A stretch of 64,000 bases of DNA from Desmodus rotundus (GCF_022682495.2 NC_071388.1:27698139-27762138), one strand, 5' to 3'; shown: positions 35,891-48,215, counted from the stretch's first letter. Numbers and translations: made by a program. The notes: generated from the sequence alone by a model not told the origin.

Positions 35891-37293
35891 ATGATGGGCA
35901 TGAATCCAGCTTGATAAACCACGATCAGCTGGGTGGCTGGGGCCAAAGTCAGGTTCCACCTATTGTACTTTCTGGCAAGAGATGCAGTCTAGACTTGCCA
36001 ACTGCTTGAGGATGTCAGTGTGTGTAAAAGAAGAGGAGAAAAGAGAAAATGAGTTGTATGGATCTTTGTCTATGCAATGTTGTTGTATAACTCCTGATAT
36101 TGTTCCCACCTCCTGACTCCTGGATGCCTGGAGACAGCTAAAGCCAAGATGAGCCTTCCACTAGCTGGTGATATCGATGACACTGAGAGCATTAACAAAG
36201 TATTCTAGAGTATCCAAAACCAAACAACAGAAGTATTGGACTATTGTAATCTGTTCCCCAGTGAGCCGTTCTAGCACTATTTTGCTCTTGAGCTTCAAAT
36301 ATTAATGGACAAGGAAAGACTATAAATCCTATGTCTTGTAGTCTGGAATGTGGTTCTTAGGCCATCAGGGGCATTCCAGTGGTTATCCCAGTGGATGTCC
36401 ACAAAGGGTTGAAAGAAAGCTTCCTGGCAGAGATGAAGCCAGAATTGATAGGAACTTGAAAGAGATTTAGCAGTTAATAATGCAGAGGAATTGAGGAAGG
36501 GGATGTGCAAGAAGGTATTCTGTCTAAATTATTTTAAAATGTATGGAAAAATCTAGTTCTTCCAGAGGAGATATTTTAAGAATAATAATAATTTTATCTA
36601 TTTCATAATAAAATTGTTCCTTGTATATATGTATAAGATTACAGCAATTAGATGACCAGTGTAAACCTAGCATAAATTCATAAATCCATATATTCCAAAT
36701 ATCTGTCCCTCATTGATATGTGTCTCCAAAACCCTTTGTTGACACTTTTATTACATTAGTTACTATCATCCTTTTCTATTATATGTAATTGCTTATTTAT
36801 TTTCTATTTTCTTTGAGTGTAAGTTCCTTTCCATAGGAACGCTTATTTATAGTACACACAAATTCTAGTGATAGTTAGAAAAGTCAGTGGTTTATAAAAT
36901 ATTCTGCCTCTTTAGCTCTCTGCTTTCTCAATCTTACCTACCTGATATCTCCTTAAACATGAAATAACAGTAAGCTTAGTTTTCTCTGTAGAAACTCGGA
37001 TTGTAGGTAAACTAACCAGGCTGGTCATAATGACTCACATTTAATATGATTACTATATACTTAGTAGTTTCTTTGGTTTGTGTCTGAAGCAACTATGGAA
37101 AGGAATATAGTTTTGATTATTTGAATCTGACACCTAAAATTTAAAGAGGTAGAGAAGTATATAATGATTAACAAATGAATTTGATTTCCCAGTTAAAGAT
37201 AGGAATATAAGAAATTCACCTTCAGTCATTTATTCTAAGAAAGTAAGAGTGTGTTTTGACTTCCTGAAGATATTGTATTTGGGATAAGATGCT
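35891..37293. other. No gene recognised; possible L2 near 36690-36880
   Basis: TTATATGTAATTGCTTATTT then TTTGAGTGTAAGTTCCTTTC resembles an L2 3' segment, weakly. The rest is unassigned. Confidence 0.45.
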
Positions 37294-37432
37294 GTATTCT
37301 ACGACTGCTGTAGAAGATTACCACACAAATTTACTGGCTTAAAACAACATGAATCCTGAGGTTAGAAATAAGAAATATGTTTCACTGGCTAAAATAAAGT
37401 TGCCAACTACACATCTTCTCATGGAAAATGTA

Positions 37433-37543
37433 CAGGGTGGGGCAAAATTAGATTTACAAAGAGAAAATACAAATAAATAATGCAATAATTAATAAATAAT
37501 AATATAGGAATAAACTGTACTGTGTACTCACAACTGTAAACCT
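37433..37543 (+). mobile_element. Mariner-type non-autonomous fragment
   Basis: CAGGGTGGGGCAAAATTAGA after a TA is a mariner-type terminal repeat. The far end ACTCACAACTGTAAACCT is the inner part of the opposite terminal repeat, with the outermost bases missing. No coding sequence. Confidence 0.65.
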
Positions 37544-37559
37544 GATAGAGATCTGATCA

Positions 37560-37890
37560 GATCACTGGAGGGGAGCAGGGCGGGGCTGTAGGAGGAGGTT
37601 GACTGAGAAGATGGCAAACAGCCTAGGACAGGATTGGCTGAGAAGCTGAGTATCTCCAGAGCACACGGAATTCTGGGCCAGAAGATTTAGAATAACAGGA
37701 GTGCAGACACTGGCTCTAGGGCTCCCCTTTTCGAGGTTGTCTGGATGGTGGTGCTGCAGCTGCCTGCATTTCCCAAAGGACAGTAGAAGGAACTCTGAGC
37801 ACAGCCTAGGATGGGCTGGCCTGGCAGGGGGTGGCGGGGTGTTCTTGTTTGGGTGCTCTGAGGCAGAGGCCTGGGATTCTTCCAAAATTG
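37560..37890. other. GC-rich block of unknown origin
   Basis: Distinctly GC-rich compared with its flanks (GGGGAGCAGGGCGGGGCTG and GGCAGGGGGTGGCGGGGTG). Open frames of 64-107 codons overlap on both strands, with no domains. Possibly part of the inserted LTR-type element that follows. Confidence 0.45.
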
Positions 37891-37972
37891 TGTAGCTTTT
37901 TGTATCTTATGTTGTTTTAGTTTGTAAAATAATCCTATAGAAATAAGATAATTAAAAACTAACAGGGGAAAA

Positions 37973-38335
37973 TGATAGGGGAACACAGGTGTTAAAGATT
38001 TTAGCCTTAACGGATAGGCTTAAGTGATTAAAGCTATCACTAAAGACTTAAAGAGTTTAGCCTTAATTAGTAGGCTTAAGTGACTAATGCAGGAGGAAAT
38101 GCGTTACTCCAAAATAGTGTAGCGTTTCAGTAAAGACTCTTCCTTTATCACCAAGCCTTTGCCTTCTGAATGTGGGCTAGTGGGCAGCATCAGGCAGCAC
38201 GACCCCACTTTCTGTTTGGTAACACCTATTTTTTCCCTACACTGTATTTCTTGGCTTCCCCCCTCTCTCCCCCGCCCCCACCCAGTTTTCATAGGCTGGC
38301 AACTTTCTTGAGTCAGAATAATTTCTGTCTCTTAA
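37973..38335 (+). repeat. LTR-like unit, same family as the antisense unit at 48.4-48.8 kb
   Basis: Begins TGATAGGGGAACACAGGTGT and continues AAAGATTTTAGCCTTAACGG and AGGCTTAAGTGATTAA. The complement of 48842 downward begins TGATAGAGGAACTTGAGTTA and continues AAAGATTTTAGCCTTAGCTC and AGGCTTAAGTGATTAA. Here a block of about 40 bp is duplicated (37991-38030 and 38047-38086), unlike the other copy. The 3' boundary is uncertain. Confidence 0.62.
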
Positions 38336-38475
38336 TGTCAGCTGATCAGTAATCTTAATTTTATATATAGCCTAGTTTTCCTTTGCCATGTAAAATAACA
38401 TATACCACAGATTCTGAGCAATAGAATGTGGACATTTTTGTGAGATAATTATTCTTTCTACCACAGTTTGCCCTC

Positions 38476-39330
38476 TTCCCTCCAACGATTCACATCCTTC
38501 CCACATGTAAAGTACATTCGCCTCATTCTAATATCCCCCAAATCTCCTCCAGGATAGCAGCAACTCAGAGTCCAAATTATCTAAATTTCATCATCTTAAA
38601 AATCCCAAATTTTACCATATAAATAGGATACTGGGTATGTACATTTAAGGGCAAAATTTCTCTCTGTCTCTGAATTGTAGATTTCAAGAAACATGATGTC
38701 TACATCTAAAATAAAATGGTGGAACAAGCATAGGAACAGATTATAAACATTTCCATTCCCCAAATGAGAAGACGGAAGGCAAAAAGATGTCAATTGTCCC
38801 ATGCAACGTTAAAATCCAGCTGGGGGAAACTCCATCCAGTTTCAAGGCCAGAGAATGACTGTTGGTGTCTTATGACTCCACCATGTAGGCTGGAGTCCCC
38901 TTCCTTTAAGTCATCCTACCTTTTTCCCAGAAGGTAGCATATGTTGGCAAATGAGTGATTTTACCAGCGTGTTCTTGACTATAGAATGCTGAGTCTGACA
39001 GCATTCTTTCACTGTGTCCTCTCCGCACATTTCAGTCACGATTGGCAGTAAGTTAGTCTGCATAACATTCTCAAGAACCTCATAAATCTCCTATGTTGTC
39101 ACAGGAATTCACTCCTTTAGACAGGATGCTCTTAGATAATCCCACATGGATTTTGACCTCTGTTTAGCTGGTTAAAAGGATCTGAGTCATATGATTAATC
39201 TTTCCAAAGAACTTTTTATGTAACTGAATCTTCTGACCTTTAATCTTTCTCGGATATTAGCAAAAATATTCCAGCCACGTGCATGGACATTTTTTTTTTT
39301 TTAAATAAAGAATGATCTTTAGGAAGTGAA
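38476..39330. other. No gene or clear repeat recognised
   Basis: Mixed composition with a 68-codon open frame on the minus strand and no domain. Confidence 0.5.
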
Positions 39331-39332
39331 TA

Positions 39333-39646
39333 CAGTCGCCAGCCAATTAAAAAACTGGGATACATTCTGAGAAATGTGCCATTTGGCGATTTTGCCATTG
39401 TGTGAACATCGAAGTGTGTACTTACACAAACCTTGATGATGGAGCCTATAATTATACGTGCTATACTTTTATAGAACTGGCATGGCGTTATGTTTCTTTG
39501 TACCTCTCTTTCCACAACACATAGGAGTTAGTATTGCACTACAGCATTATGGGCCAATGATGTCACTAGGTGACAGGAATTTTTCAACTCAATTATAACC
39601 TACGGGACCTCTGTGCCATACGTGGGTCACTGTTCACCAAAATATC
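39333..39646 (+). mobile_element. Tigger/MER2-type non-autonomous element
   Basis: Follows a TA and starts CAGTCGCCAGCC, then GGGATACATTCTGAGAAATG, TGTGAACATCGAAGTGTGTA, CTTACACAAACC, GTGCTATACTTTTATAGAAC, GATGTCACTAGGTGACAGGA and CTACGGGACCTCTGTGCCAT, in the order of the Tigger1/MER2 ends. The transposase region is absent and the right terminal repeat has decayed. Confidence 0.8.
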
Positions 39647-40209
39647 TCATCTTAACATTAGTATTGTTTACAGTCTATAAAAGGTGAAAATTTTCAAATC
39701 ATCAACCCCTATTTTATCTTTGTTTCACATTTCTTTCCTCAGTTTATGTCTTTCCACTGGATTTTATGATGAGCAGAAAGACATAACTAGGCCTATCGTC
39801 AACACTATGTTTGGAGGTCTCCTCTGCTAAATGTCCAATTTCATGATTTATACATTCTGATTCATTCTGCCATTATATCACAAGGATTTGCTTTCCTCCA
39901 ATTTCCTGTAATGTGTTGTTCAATTCCTTCTGATCTTTCACCAGCATCCCCTTTAATGTCCACATCTCTACGGACAGTTGGCTCCCAATGACTTAAGTAT
40001 TTTCTAAGGCAATGTGTGTCTTCCCTACCGTGCTCCTTTCTTCTGTGTCCTCACTAGAAAAGTGCTTGACATCCATATCTGTACAGTCTGTTTAAGGACA
40101 CACTAGGCCTTTTCTTTCATGTTCTTTGAAATTTGTCCAACTCTGCCCATCACCCAATTCCAAAACCATTAGGCCATTTGTATGTATCTGTTATATCAGC
40201 ATTCCAGTA

Positions 40210-40705
40210 ACAAGATATGTATCAGTTTTCTATAGCTATTGTAAGAAGTTACCTGAAACTTTAAGGTAAACAACAAAATGTGTTATCTTACAGTTCTGGA
40301 GGTCAGGAATCTGAAATGTCTTACTGAACAAAAATCAGGGAAATTAGCAGGGCTTTGTTCTTTCTGGAGGCTCTAAAGAAGAACTCATTCCTTACAGTTT
40401 AAATTCCTAGAGTCAGTCTGCATTCTCTGGTCCATGTCTCCTTCCATTTTCAGAGCCAGCAATGGTTGACCAAGTTATTTATCACATTGAGTTACTCTGA
40501 CTTCGACTCATTCAGCCCCCCTATCCTGCATGCAAGGACTCTTCAGGCTCTGTCAGGAACTCAGATGATCCAGGTCAATCTCCCTGTTTTAGTGTTACCT
40601 GATTAGCATGCTAAATTTTATCTGCAACCTTAATTCATATTTGCCTTGTGATGTAATAGAATCACAGGCTTCAGGAAGGATGTGGATATCCTCCTGAAAT
40701 AATAT
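40210..40705 (+). repeat. Ancient LTR-type mammalian repeat, unsplit copy
   Basis: Words such as TCTATAGCTATTGTAAGAAG, TTATCTTACAGTTCTGGAGG, TCAGGAATCTGAAATGTC, GGGCTTTGTTCTTTCTGGAG, GATGATCCAGGTCAATCTCC and GAAGGATGTGGATATCC follow one widespread consensus that I recognise but cannot name securely. A split relative lies at 37294-38475. Confidence 0.6.
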
Positions 40706-40823
40706 TAAGCACCAGCTGAAAGAAGTTTAGCTCACTTATTAGGTGAAGCTGTCTAACTATTATTTACTACAATTCTCAGGAGAGGCATTGTGAACATATT
40801 TCTCTCTTTTCTTTCTTCCTCCT

Positions 40824-40893
40824 TTCCTTCCTTCCTTCCTTCCTTCCTTCCTTCCTTCCTTCCTTCCTTCCTTCCTTCCTTCCTTCCTTCCTT
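40824..40893. repeat. TTCC tetranucleotide microsatellite
   Basis: About 17 uninterrupted TTCC units, flanked to about 40801 and 40936 by imperfect TTTC and TTCT units. Open frames across it on both strands (repeated EGRK-type peptides on the minus strand, PSFL-type on the plus) are products of the repeat, not genes. Confidence 0.97.
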
Positions 40894-40936
40894 TCTTCCT
40901 TCCTTCCTTCCTTTCTTTCTTCTTCTTTCTTCTTTC

Positions 40937-43799
40937 ATGTTCTTTACCTTGAATACATTTGCCTACTCTTTCCTCTTTTATTCTCAGAGTTAACACAGTT
41001 TGTGACAAATAATAAGCACTAAGTTAATGGTTCCTGGAAGAAATAATTAATGACAAAATGAGGGAGGGAAGCTGTATTAATTTGACCTGGTGTCACAATT
41101 TTTCCTTATATATACCCTCCTAAAGAACATGCAAAATATGCTTGGTGAACCATTTTGAAACAAAGGATTTTGTTAGATTTCACTTGTTTTGTTTCTTCAG
41201 GAAGTTTTATTCAAATTTTTATAAAATTAATTATTCAGTAAATATAGTCTATATGTTTAGGTCTTTAGGAAAGTAGACTTAAAAGGAATTTATAAAAATC
41301 TGTAAAATGTATAGTTTGACAAATAATGGGATTTAAACCCCAAAATCAACTTAAATGTCATGTGCTTTAATAAGCTAAGTGTACGGACTAGGGGCATTAG
41401 ATCCAGAGAAGTCAGGTAACTTGAATCTATCAAATTCTTGTTAGCATAAAAAAACAACTAGAATCCTTAACTTCTAACCAACTTTTCTTTTTCTTCTTTT
41501 TACATTTTATATACTATTTGTAATTAACAAAAATCAAAAATTTTAAACTAAATAAAGATGGAAATAAATATTTTAACCTAAATTTACCTAGATGTTTTTG
41601 TAGCTAATAATACTATCTCATTACTATTAGGTCAGGTTTTTTCTCTTTTACTTAAGAAGTAGCTAGAGCTATTAATTCAGTTTTTAAATCTCTTGGTATC
41701 TTAGAAATTATTTTCTAAATTTAAAGACTGCTATGTGAAATCTGCTATAAGCCAAGTATCTTAAGTAAAATCTTAAAAGTTTTATATACTAAATCAATAA
41801 ATATGATTGAAGTTTATCATTTTCTCTTATAAATATCTGTTTTAATTTACTTAATGTCATATCACAATTTACTTAAATAAAGTAATTCTTTTACTTCTTA
41901 GCAGAAACTATTGTTTAACAAAAATTTTGCTTTCAGATATATATTTATATTAGTAAACCAGCAAATAAATTATTTCAGGGTATCTATGCAAACTCATATT
42001 TTATTATTATTTTGCAATCTCATTCATATAATATTTGCCCAAATTATGGTTGATTATGAGTTTAACAAATATAATAAAGCCTCAACATGCAAATTATAGA
42101 AAAATATGTAGACCTCCATTTATCAGTTTTCAGAATAATGTCAGGAATCCAGTTCTGACAGAATAAAAACACCTATTTTTTATTGCACATAAATGCTGTA
42201 CTCCTTATGATGTCGGATCATTGTATACATTTACACAATCTATCTAAAATCGTATTTCTGAAGAGGTTGTAACAGGTAATTAAATATTTTCACATGAATC
42301 TAGTTCATCAGTAAAATGCAAATAAAATAATAACCATAAACTGCTATGCTCTCTTTTGTTTAAAATGTTAAATACAACTTGAAGCAGACTGAAAAACATA
42401 TTAGGCCCCATGTTGGTAAAGTTAAATCAACCCTATTATATTAGATACAGTTTTTAGGCATGAAAACTGAGCACAAATCATGTGCTCAAAAAAGCACAAA
42501 AAAAAAGTTGATAAATCCTTATAGTCTTGTAGTACTTGAAATTCTTAAATACGAAATAATTTAATCAATATTTGTGATAGAAGAAATAGAAAACAAATTG
42601 TTTAGAATTCATACTGTCAATTGACTCCAAAGCAGAAGTTGCTTTCATCTTTGTCACATTTAAATAACAATTATATATGTTGTTAAACAGTGACAAAAAT
42701 ACAATCTCAGTCTTTATAAATGATTTAGCTGCTTATATTTCCTTCTTCATTATAATGTCTTATAAGGCAGTTTACAAACTTGGTAAAAATTGTGCATCAT
42801 AGTGTGAAATTACTTTAGAAACTGTGCCTAGAATCCTATCAAAATGATAGATTCTGCTGGGCAATTTATGAATTCGGAAATCCCTTTCATGCAGTTTCAT
42901 TATTATTAGTCGCATGTCATTGCCGCTACAATATTTTAAACAGTTTTAGAAGAATGATTTTGACATTTTATGTGTTGTGATTTTTTTCATATAATAAAAG
43001 AACACTTCATTGTGAATAAGATACATTTAGTTTTTTTTTTTTTTATTTGATGTATTTTACTTTAGATTGAATTTCTTACACAGAGGGCAGAAAGTTGACT
43101 CATGACATAAAACCGCTTCTGCTGGAGGACAAAAATGAAACACTCTTAAATAAGAATGTGACACATATTAAATAATTGAAAAATAAACATCTGTAAGAGA
43201 ACTGATATGATGTTGAAGGTTTGCATTACGCATGCATTGTTCTCTTCCTGGTGGTGATGAGGCCTGTTTCTAACTCAATGATTTAAATGTAAATTGCCTT
43301 TCATCTCAACCTGAGTACCACTATTATTACTGTTACTCAGTTAATAATTATTTTTTTATTCAAACTTGAATTCACATAGAAGTGTTACCTTTTGGTTCTC
43401 TTTACTAATCTCAATAATTTTTTACTATCTTGGTCAAAATTTTCTTTTTTCCTGCATTACCGTTTTGTGGCATGCGGCATTTTTACCTGTTTTGCAACTC
43501 TGAAGGTTATTGAACAGTTGCAGCTTCCAGGCTTTCCTTGAACAGTAAATTGTGGTTAACTTCCATCAGTTCAGCTCTTAGCAGTCACCCATCCCCCACG
43601 ACTCGGATCCTTAGCAGGTACCTTGCACACATTCCTAGTGCTTACGTCTCGGGTCTAGTCCTGGATCTAGCAAGGCCACTGTCAGTGGGCTAAGCTGAAG
43701 TTCAGCTCACAGTAGCCTTACTGGATCCATGGACCTATCGATTGTGGAAATAACTGTGTGGGTTCATAGATCCAGTACATTTTTCATGTCACTTCAAAC
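40937..43799. other. Very AT-rich stretch, no gene recognised
   Basis: Long AT-rich block with a T-run at about 43031-43044. No recognised repeat family or coding frame. Confidence 0.55.
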
Positions 43800-44155
43800 C
43801 TGGTTCCCGTACATCTCTCCAAAATTCCCTACTTTGTATTCCTAAGTTCAATTCATATCACTTCATTCTTGATAAATTTCTCTAACATGCCTTCTAACAC
43901 TTCTTATTTTCCTCAACTCTAAATTCAGTTCAGTTAGCATATGTCCTCCTACAGCTCACATTGAATAAGCATTGATCATCTAGTATGTTAACTGGTTCTT
44001 TCCATCTTTGTTTCTTTCTCTGGATTATAAGATCCTTGAAGGTAGAGACAATGATTTAATCACTTCATATTCCCTGCACTTCTCATGGTTCTTGCTACCT
44101 GAGATCAACAATATTACTTATTAAATGAATGGATAGTTTAATGAATCATAAATGA
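43800..44155 (+). mobile_element. L2 LINE 3'-end remnant
   Basis: GATTATAAGATCCTTGAAGG, then AGAGACAATGATTTAATCAC, then TATTAAATGAATGGATAG match the L2 order (an AGCTCCTTGAGGGCAGGGAC word to a TGAATGAATGAA tail). Confidence 0.72.
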
Positions 44156-44639
44156 TACCTTAACATTTTCTAACATTTCTGTTGAAATTCTTCCTTCTAG
44201 CAACAAATTTCCTTCACACTAATCTCTTTTTGGAAACTTCTATAGCCCCCATCTTAACTGAAATTGTACTCTAAATCAGGGATAAGGGAGACAGTTCCTA
44301 CAAGCAGCAGTATGAAAGAGCTAGAGGAGTACGGGATTAATACATGGTAAATATTAAAGTTCAGTGTCTCTTTAATATTTAACTTCTATTAATCCCTTAT
44401 TCTTCCAGTTCTTTCATACTCCTACCTCAAGGAAATGTATTTCTTGATCTCATTGTGATATTGATTTCTTATCCTTTTTTATTTGAACCTGGCTGATTTA
44501 CGTTATTCTTAGATTAATTTCTTTGGATAACAAGCCTGAATTCATGATGAATAACTTTATTAGTCAGAAGTTCTCATTTTAAATATTAGATATTGAAAAT
44601 AGATGAATTAAACCAAAACAAGAATTTATTGAATTACCC

Positions 44640-44755
44640 GTAGGTAGCTCAATAAACTTCAGAGTTGCAAAATAGTTACAGATTGTACCAGTGCAATTGT
44701 CTAGGTGGAGAGACAAATTTCTGGTGCTTCCTACGCAACCATCTTCCCAGAATCC
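44640..44755 (-). mobile_element. L1 5'-end (5'-UTR) fragment
   Basis: The complement starts near 44754 with GATTCTGGGAAGATGGTTGC, then GTAGGAAGCACCAGAAATTT and CTAGACAATTGCACTGG, which recall the 5' start of bat-type L1 elements. No ORF1 follows. A 5' end without a 3' end suggests a later deletion or an inverted insertion. Confidence 0.6.
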
Positions 44756-46770
44756 TCTTGCTTGATCTATCCTTTGGCTTCTAGGACACTATACCCTATT
44801 AACCAGCTTCACAGCTCACTGGGGATCAATCCCTCTTGACTGTTCACTGGGCCATAGTAAATATGACTTTCTGAAAAGTGATGGTTGAGCATTGGCTCCT
44901 ATTAATACGGAGCTTCACCAACCCCATCAATATGCATAGCTTTACCTGCCATGAAGCATGATCTGAAGAGAAAAACCACCAATCTTCTTAAGAATGCTAT
45001 TGCTCATCTTACCAGCATGGTACTGGTGGGCTTTGTGAATATTTTCTTTTAGCCTTCCTCTGGAACACACATTTTAATGTGTCACAACTCACTACCGAGT
45101 CAGAGTAGTATGTGTCGCTTTGGAAGAAGGCAGAAACCATCCAAAAGAAAAGCAATTAAATATTGCGATTCATTTTAAACTCATAACAGAGATTATAAGT
45201 TAAAATCAAAAAAGATTTATTTTTAGATCCCTGTTGTCCTGCCTCCTTTAAAGAAACAAACCAAAGAGACTTAATAGAAACCTCTAGATGATTCTAAAAT
45301 CATGATGACAGAGGAAATTTATACCCTATTATTGATCTGAGTTTCTGACGGGAGTCAATTTCAGATTAGCCATCCCAAATGGGGCCACCACAATATTTCA
45401 TAGGTAGAGAGAGAATCAGTTAGCCAAAAAATATTGCCTCAGCTCCTACCAGGTAGTAAGAAGACATGCAACAAAAACACATGCCCAAATGGGGCATAAA
45501 AGACTGATCCGGCTCACAGGGTCCTTGTGTTGTGGCTGTGACGAACAAATTTGCACGGACTAAAGAAGTCCTGTGGAGGAAAAGGGTCGGCATGGCCACT
45601 CTCTGAGTGACAGAGGTTGTGACAAGGGTCGTGACCCTTGCCTGGATAGGCTTTCATTACTTTTCTAGGCACATTACATTGAGGATAGTCCTCATTTACC
45701 TTGCACAGGTTTGCTTTAGGCGGTTACCTTTTATAAAAAACAGAGAGGATGTTGCTAATTACATCAAAGAAGAAGGATATTTGCAAATATAAAGGGAAAA
45801 GTGGTTGAATTGGTTACACTCATCCTTCGGAGGTTTAGTATAGATTTTAGAAAGTTACTTTAGAGATATTCAATAAAAATTTGCTGCCTCAATTCAGGTT
45901 GAGGGAGTTTTAGCAAAAGCAAGACTCAAAGCAGCCTAGGTACAATGCAGGCCTGATTCCCCATGGGAGAACCTATCTGTGGGTGTGGGTCCTGTGTGCC
46001 CGACCTCGCTTACCACTGGCCTTTCCGAGTGGGAGCTGGGCTACGTTTCCCAAGCCACGTGGAATGGTTCCTTATAAAAGACTATTCAAAATTGAGAGCT
46101 GGGTCCTTACCAGGGAGCTGTAGCAGCAAAACGCAAGGAAACCCTAGATCTAAAAATGTAAAATAGTTGGGCAAAGTGGGAACCCATTAGTGATAAGCCT
46201 GTCAGTGACACAAAGGCCAGTAGACACAACACATGTTGGGGCTGGATGCTTAGTCACTCTAAAGTCCCCAGATTTATCACCACGTATCACCTGTGCTAAA
46301 CTGAGAGATACCATCATGAGTGTGTTATATCCATGCAGTGAACACTGTACTAGGAGCTATGTACAGTACATATGATGCTGAGCAAACTCAAAGAGTATAC
46401 TGAATGGGAAAAAAACCCCTGAATTTAACTAAGCTTTGAGCCATTCCTAAATTCAAGTCCTGTAATTGAAATGATTGCTTGACATGAATTGGCAAGATCA
46501 GTTTTTTGTAATCGTCAAAAATGATGCTTAGTATCTGAGTTAAGTTGTAGCAAATTTCATGTTTGTACTTTTAGTCTATAAAATATTGAATTTTTTCACA
46601 TGTTTTAGAAATAAGTGTTATATACTGGAAAGCAGCATGTTAATATTAAATTCTGCCTATACCTTTGACAGCAAATTAGCTCTTCAGGGGCACATTGACT
46701 AAAGTATCTCACATACTCATTTCATATGATCCCTAGATATAACATATATCAGACATATCAAAGGGATGTT
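44756..46770. other. No gene recognised; possible repeat pieces
   Basis: 45480-46170 is moderately GC-rich and reads like decayed LTR or other interspersed repeat, with no family that I can defend. Open frames of 61-67 codons have no domain. Wording near 46320-46385 faintly recalls an L2 or CR1-type repeat. Confidence 0.4.
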
Positions 46771-46779
46771 ACTGGGAAG

Positions 46780-47250
46780 CCGTCTGGACTGGAGAAGTTT
46801 GCGGCAGCACAACATCCTGGTGGTATAACTGGATGCAGGTTTGGCTGCCTGCAGTTCAAAAGCCAAACCCAAGAGACAGGTGCTGATGAAAAGGAAAGCA
46901 ATTTCATTTCAGGTGATAGCCACCTGGAAGATGGGGACTCGTGTCTCAAAGCCCGTTTCCATAGCTCAGTATAGGCAGAGGTTTTTTTAAGGAGGGAAAG
47001 GGGAAGCAGAAAAAGACATTAAGGAAGGCGGTTGAAAAGTTCTCTACATTAGATAAGCACAGTCTATTCTGATAAGGCAGGTGATGGTCCGGTGTACATC
47101 ATGCTGGTTTAGTCATTCTTGGCTTCACATCATTCTGGCTCCATGCTTGAAGTTCAGTAAATCTCTTAGAGCTAGGATGCCTGAAGGTTGGAGCCTGTAT
47201 CTTTTGAAATGAGTTCCTAAGATTCTTATAAAAACACGCTGTTCATCTAC
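46780..47250 (-). repeat. Antisense LTR-like unit A
   Basis: The complement contains CAGCACCTGTCTCTTGGGTT followed by TGGCTTTTGAACTGCAGGCA, matching the U5-like CAGCCCCTGTCTCATGAGTT and TGGCTTTGTTGCGGCAGGCA of the LTR at 22700-23090. Boundaries are approximate. No retroviral protein frame nearby. Confidence 0.55.
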
Positions 47251-47279
47251 AAGCCACATATTAGTCAGTCAGTGCTTAG

Positions 47280-48120
47280 AGAAACAATGTTAAAACATTG
47301 GTGGCGTGGGCTACAATTCTGCACAGTAACCAGGCCTGGAGTAGGTCTGCCTTGGGCTGACCTATAGTGTGTGGGCTCCTGACTTTGTGCAGGAAAGATA
47401 TGTGATGACCCAAGTCTAAGTGATGTTGACAGTATGTTTATTAAAGCTGAGGACAGTGAAACAAAGAAAGAGCTTAATATAGAAGCAACAGGAGAGATCC
47501 TAGGCGGGGCTGCTTTGGCTTTCCAGAGATGTTTTGTGTTAGAAGTGAGCTAAGGCGGGGCTCTGCTTACTGAAAAGTTAGAGAAAAGGAGGCCTTGAAG
47601 AAAGGTTCGGGAGGTTAACCGGGGACAAGCTGCCACTGCCCATTGTTACCCTCCTTGAGACCCTCAGGGTTTAGGAGAAAAAAAAAATACTCAAAAAGGA
47701 GATTCAACTGGGTGTGTTCCATGGAAGGCACTGGCTGTCTTCTTTGTTTTGAGTAGTTTTATCTGCTTTCCAACGGTGGGGATTTTAGGGGAAGTGTTAG
47801 GGGAACAGCTCAATAGAATATTCATCAACTTTATGCTGATGTGCCAACATGAGATTTATTCCTTTAACTTCATCTGTCCTTGGGTGTGGTTGGCACAAAC
47901 CGCACTAATTAGATTTTTGTTATCTATCTCCCAGAGTAGCGTGATTGAAGCTACTTACCATCTGGTTTGGGTGGAGTATAAACCATTTACTCTTAAGTAT
48001 CCTTTGTTAGGGAAGATAGGATTTTGTGATTTATTGGATAGGTGTAACCTGGTTGTTTAACTCTCTGCCTCAATTTCCTGATTCTGCTTGTCCTGGCTCC
48101 CTGGCCTATCTCAAAACTAG
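47280..48120 (-). repeat. Antisense LTR-like unit B
   Basis: The complement has AATAAA (47437-47442) followed by ACTTGGGTCATCACATATCT, typical R-U5-type wording, with a long U3-like stretch extending to about 48120. May be more than one element. Confidence 0.5.
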
Positions 48121-48149
48121 AAAAGCAATAAGATAGGACTAGACTGATA

Positions 48150-48215
48150 TGAGGAAAGAGAGAAAAAAAAGAAGAAAAAGAAAAAAGTTTAAACAAACAA
48201 ACAAAAAACTCTTCA
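48150..48215. repeat. Purine-rich low-complexity tract
   Basis: GAAAGAGAGAAAAAAAAGAA-type sequence followed by AAAC units (about 48190-48207). Confidence 0.8.

Larger units (their letters stand above)
37294..38475 (+). repeat. Ancient repeat split by younger insertions
   Basis: The 5' part (37294-37430: CTGCTGTAGAAGATTACCAC, TTACTGGCTTAAAACAACAT) and 3' part (about 38340-38475: TTTGCCATGTAAAATAACAT, GAATGTGGACATTTTTGTGA) are opposite ends of a very common mammalian repeat. Its unsplit relative is at 40210-40705. Between them lie a mariner-type fragment, a GC-rich block and an LTR-like unit. I cannot give the repeat's name with certainty. Confidence 0.6.

Noticed and set aside
40824..40893. 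CRISPR-like or satellite array
   Set aside because: Four-base units with no spacers; a simple microsatellite in a mammalian genome.
40753..41008. Repetitive EGRK-type and PSFL-type open frames
   Set aside because: Translations of the TTCC microsatellite in several frames.
44880..45060. Possible processed pseudogene
   Set aside because: A short open stretch reads like protein, but I could not match it to a known family.
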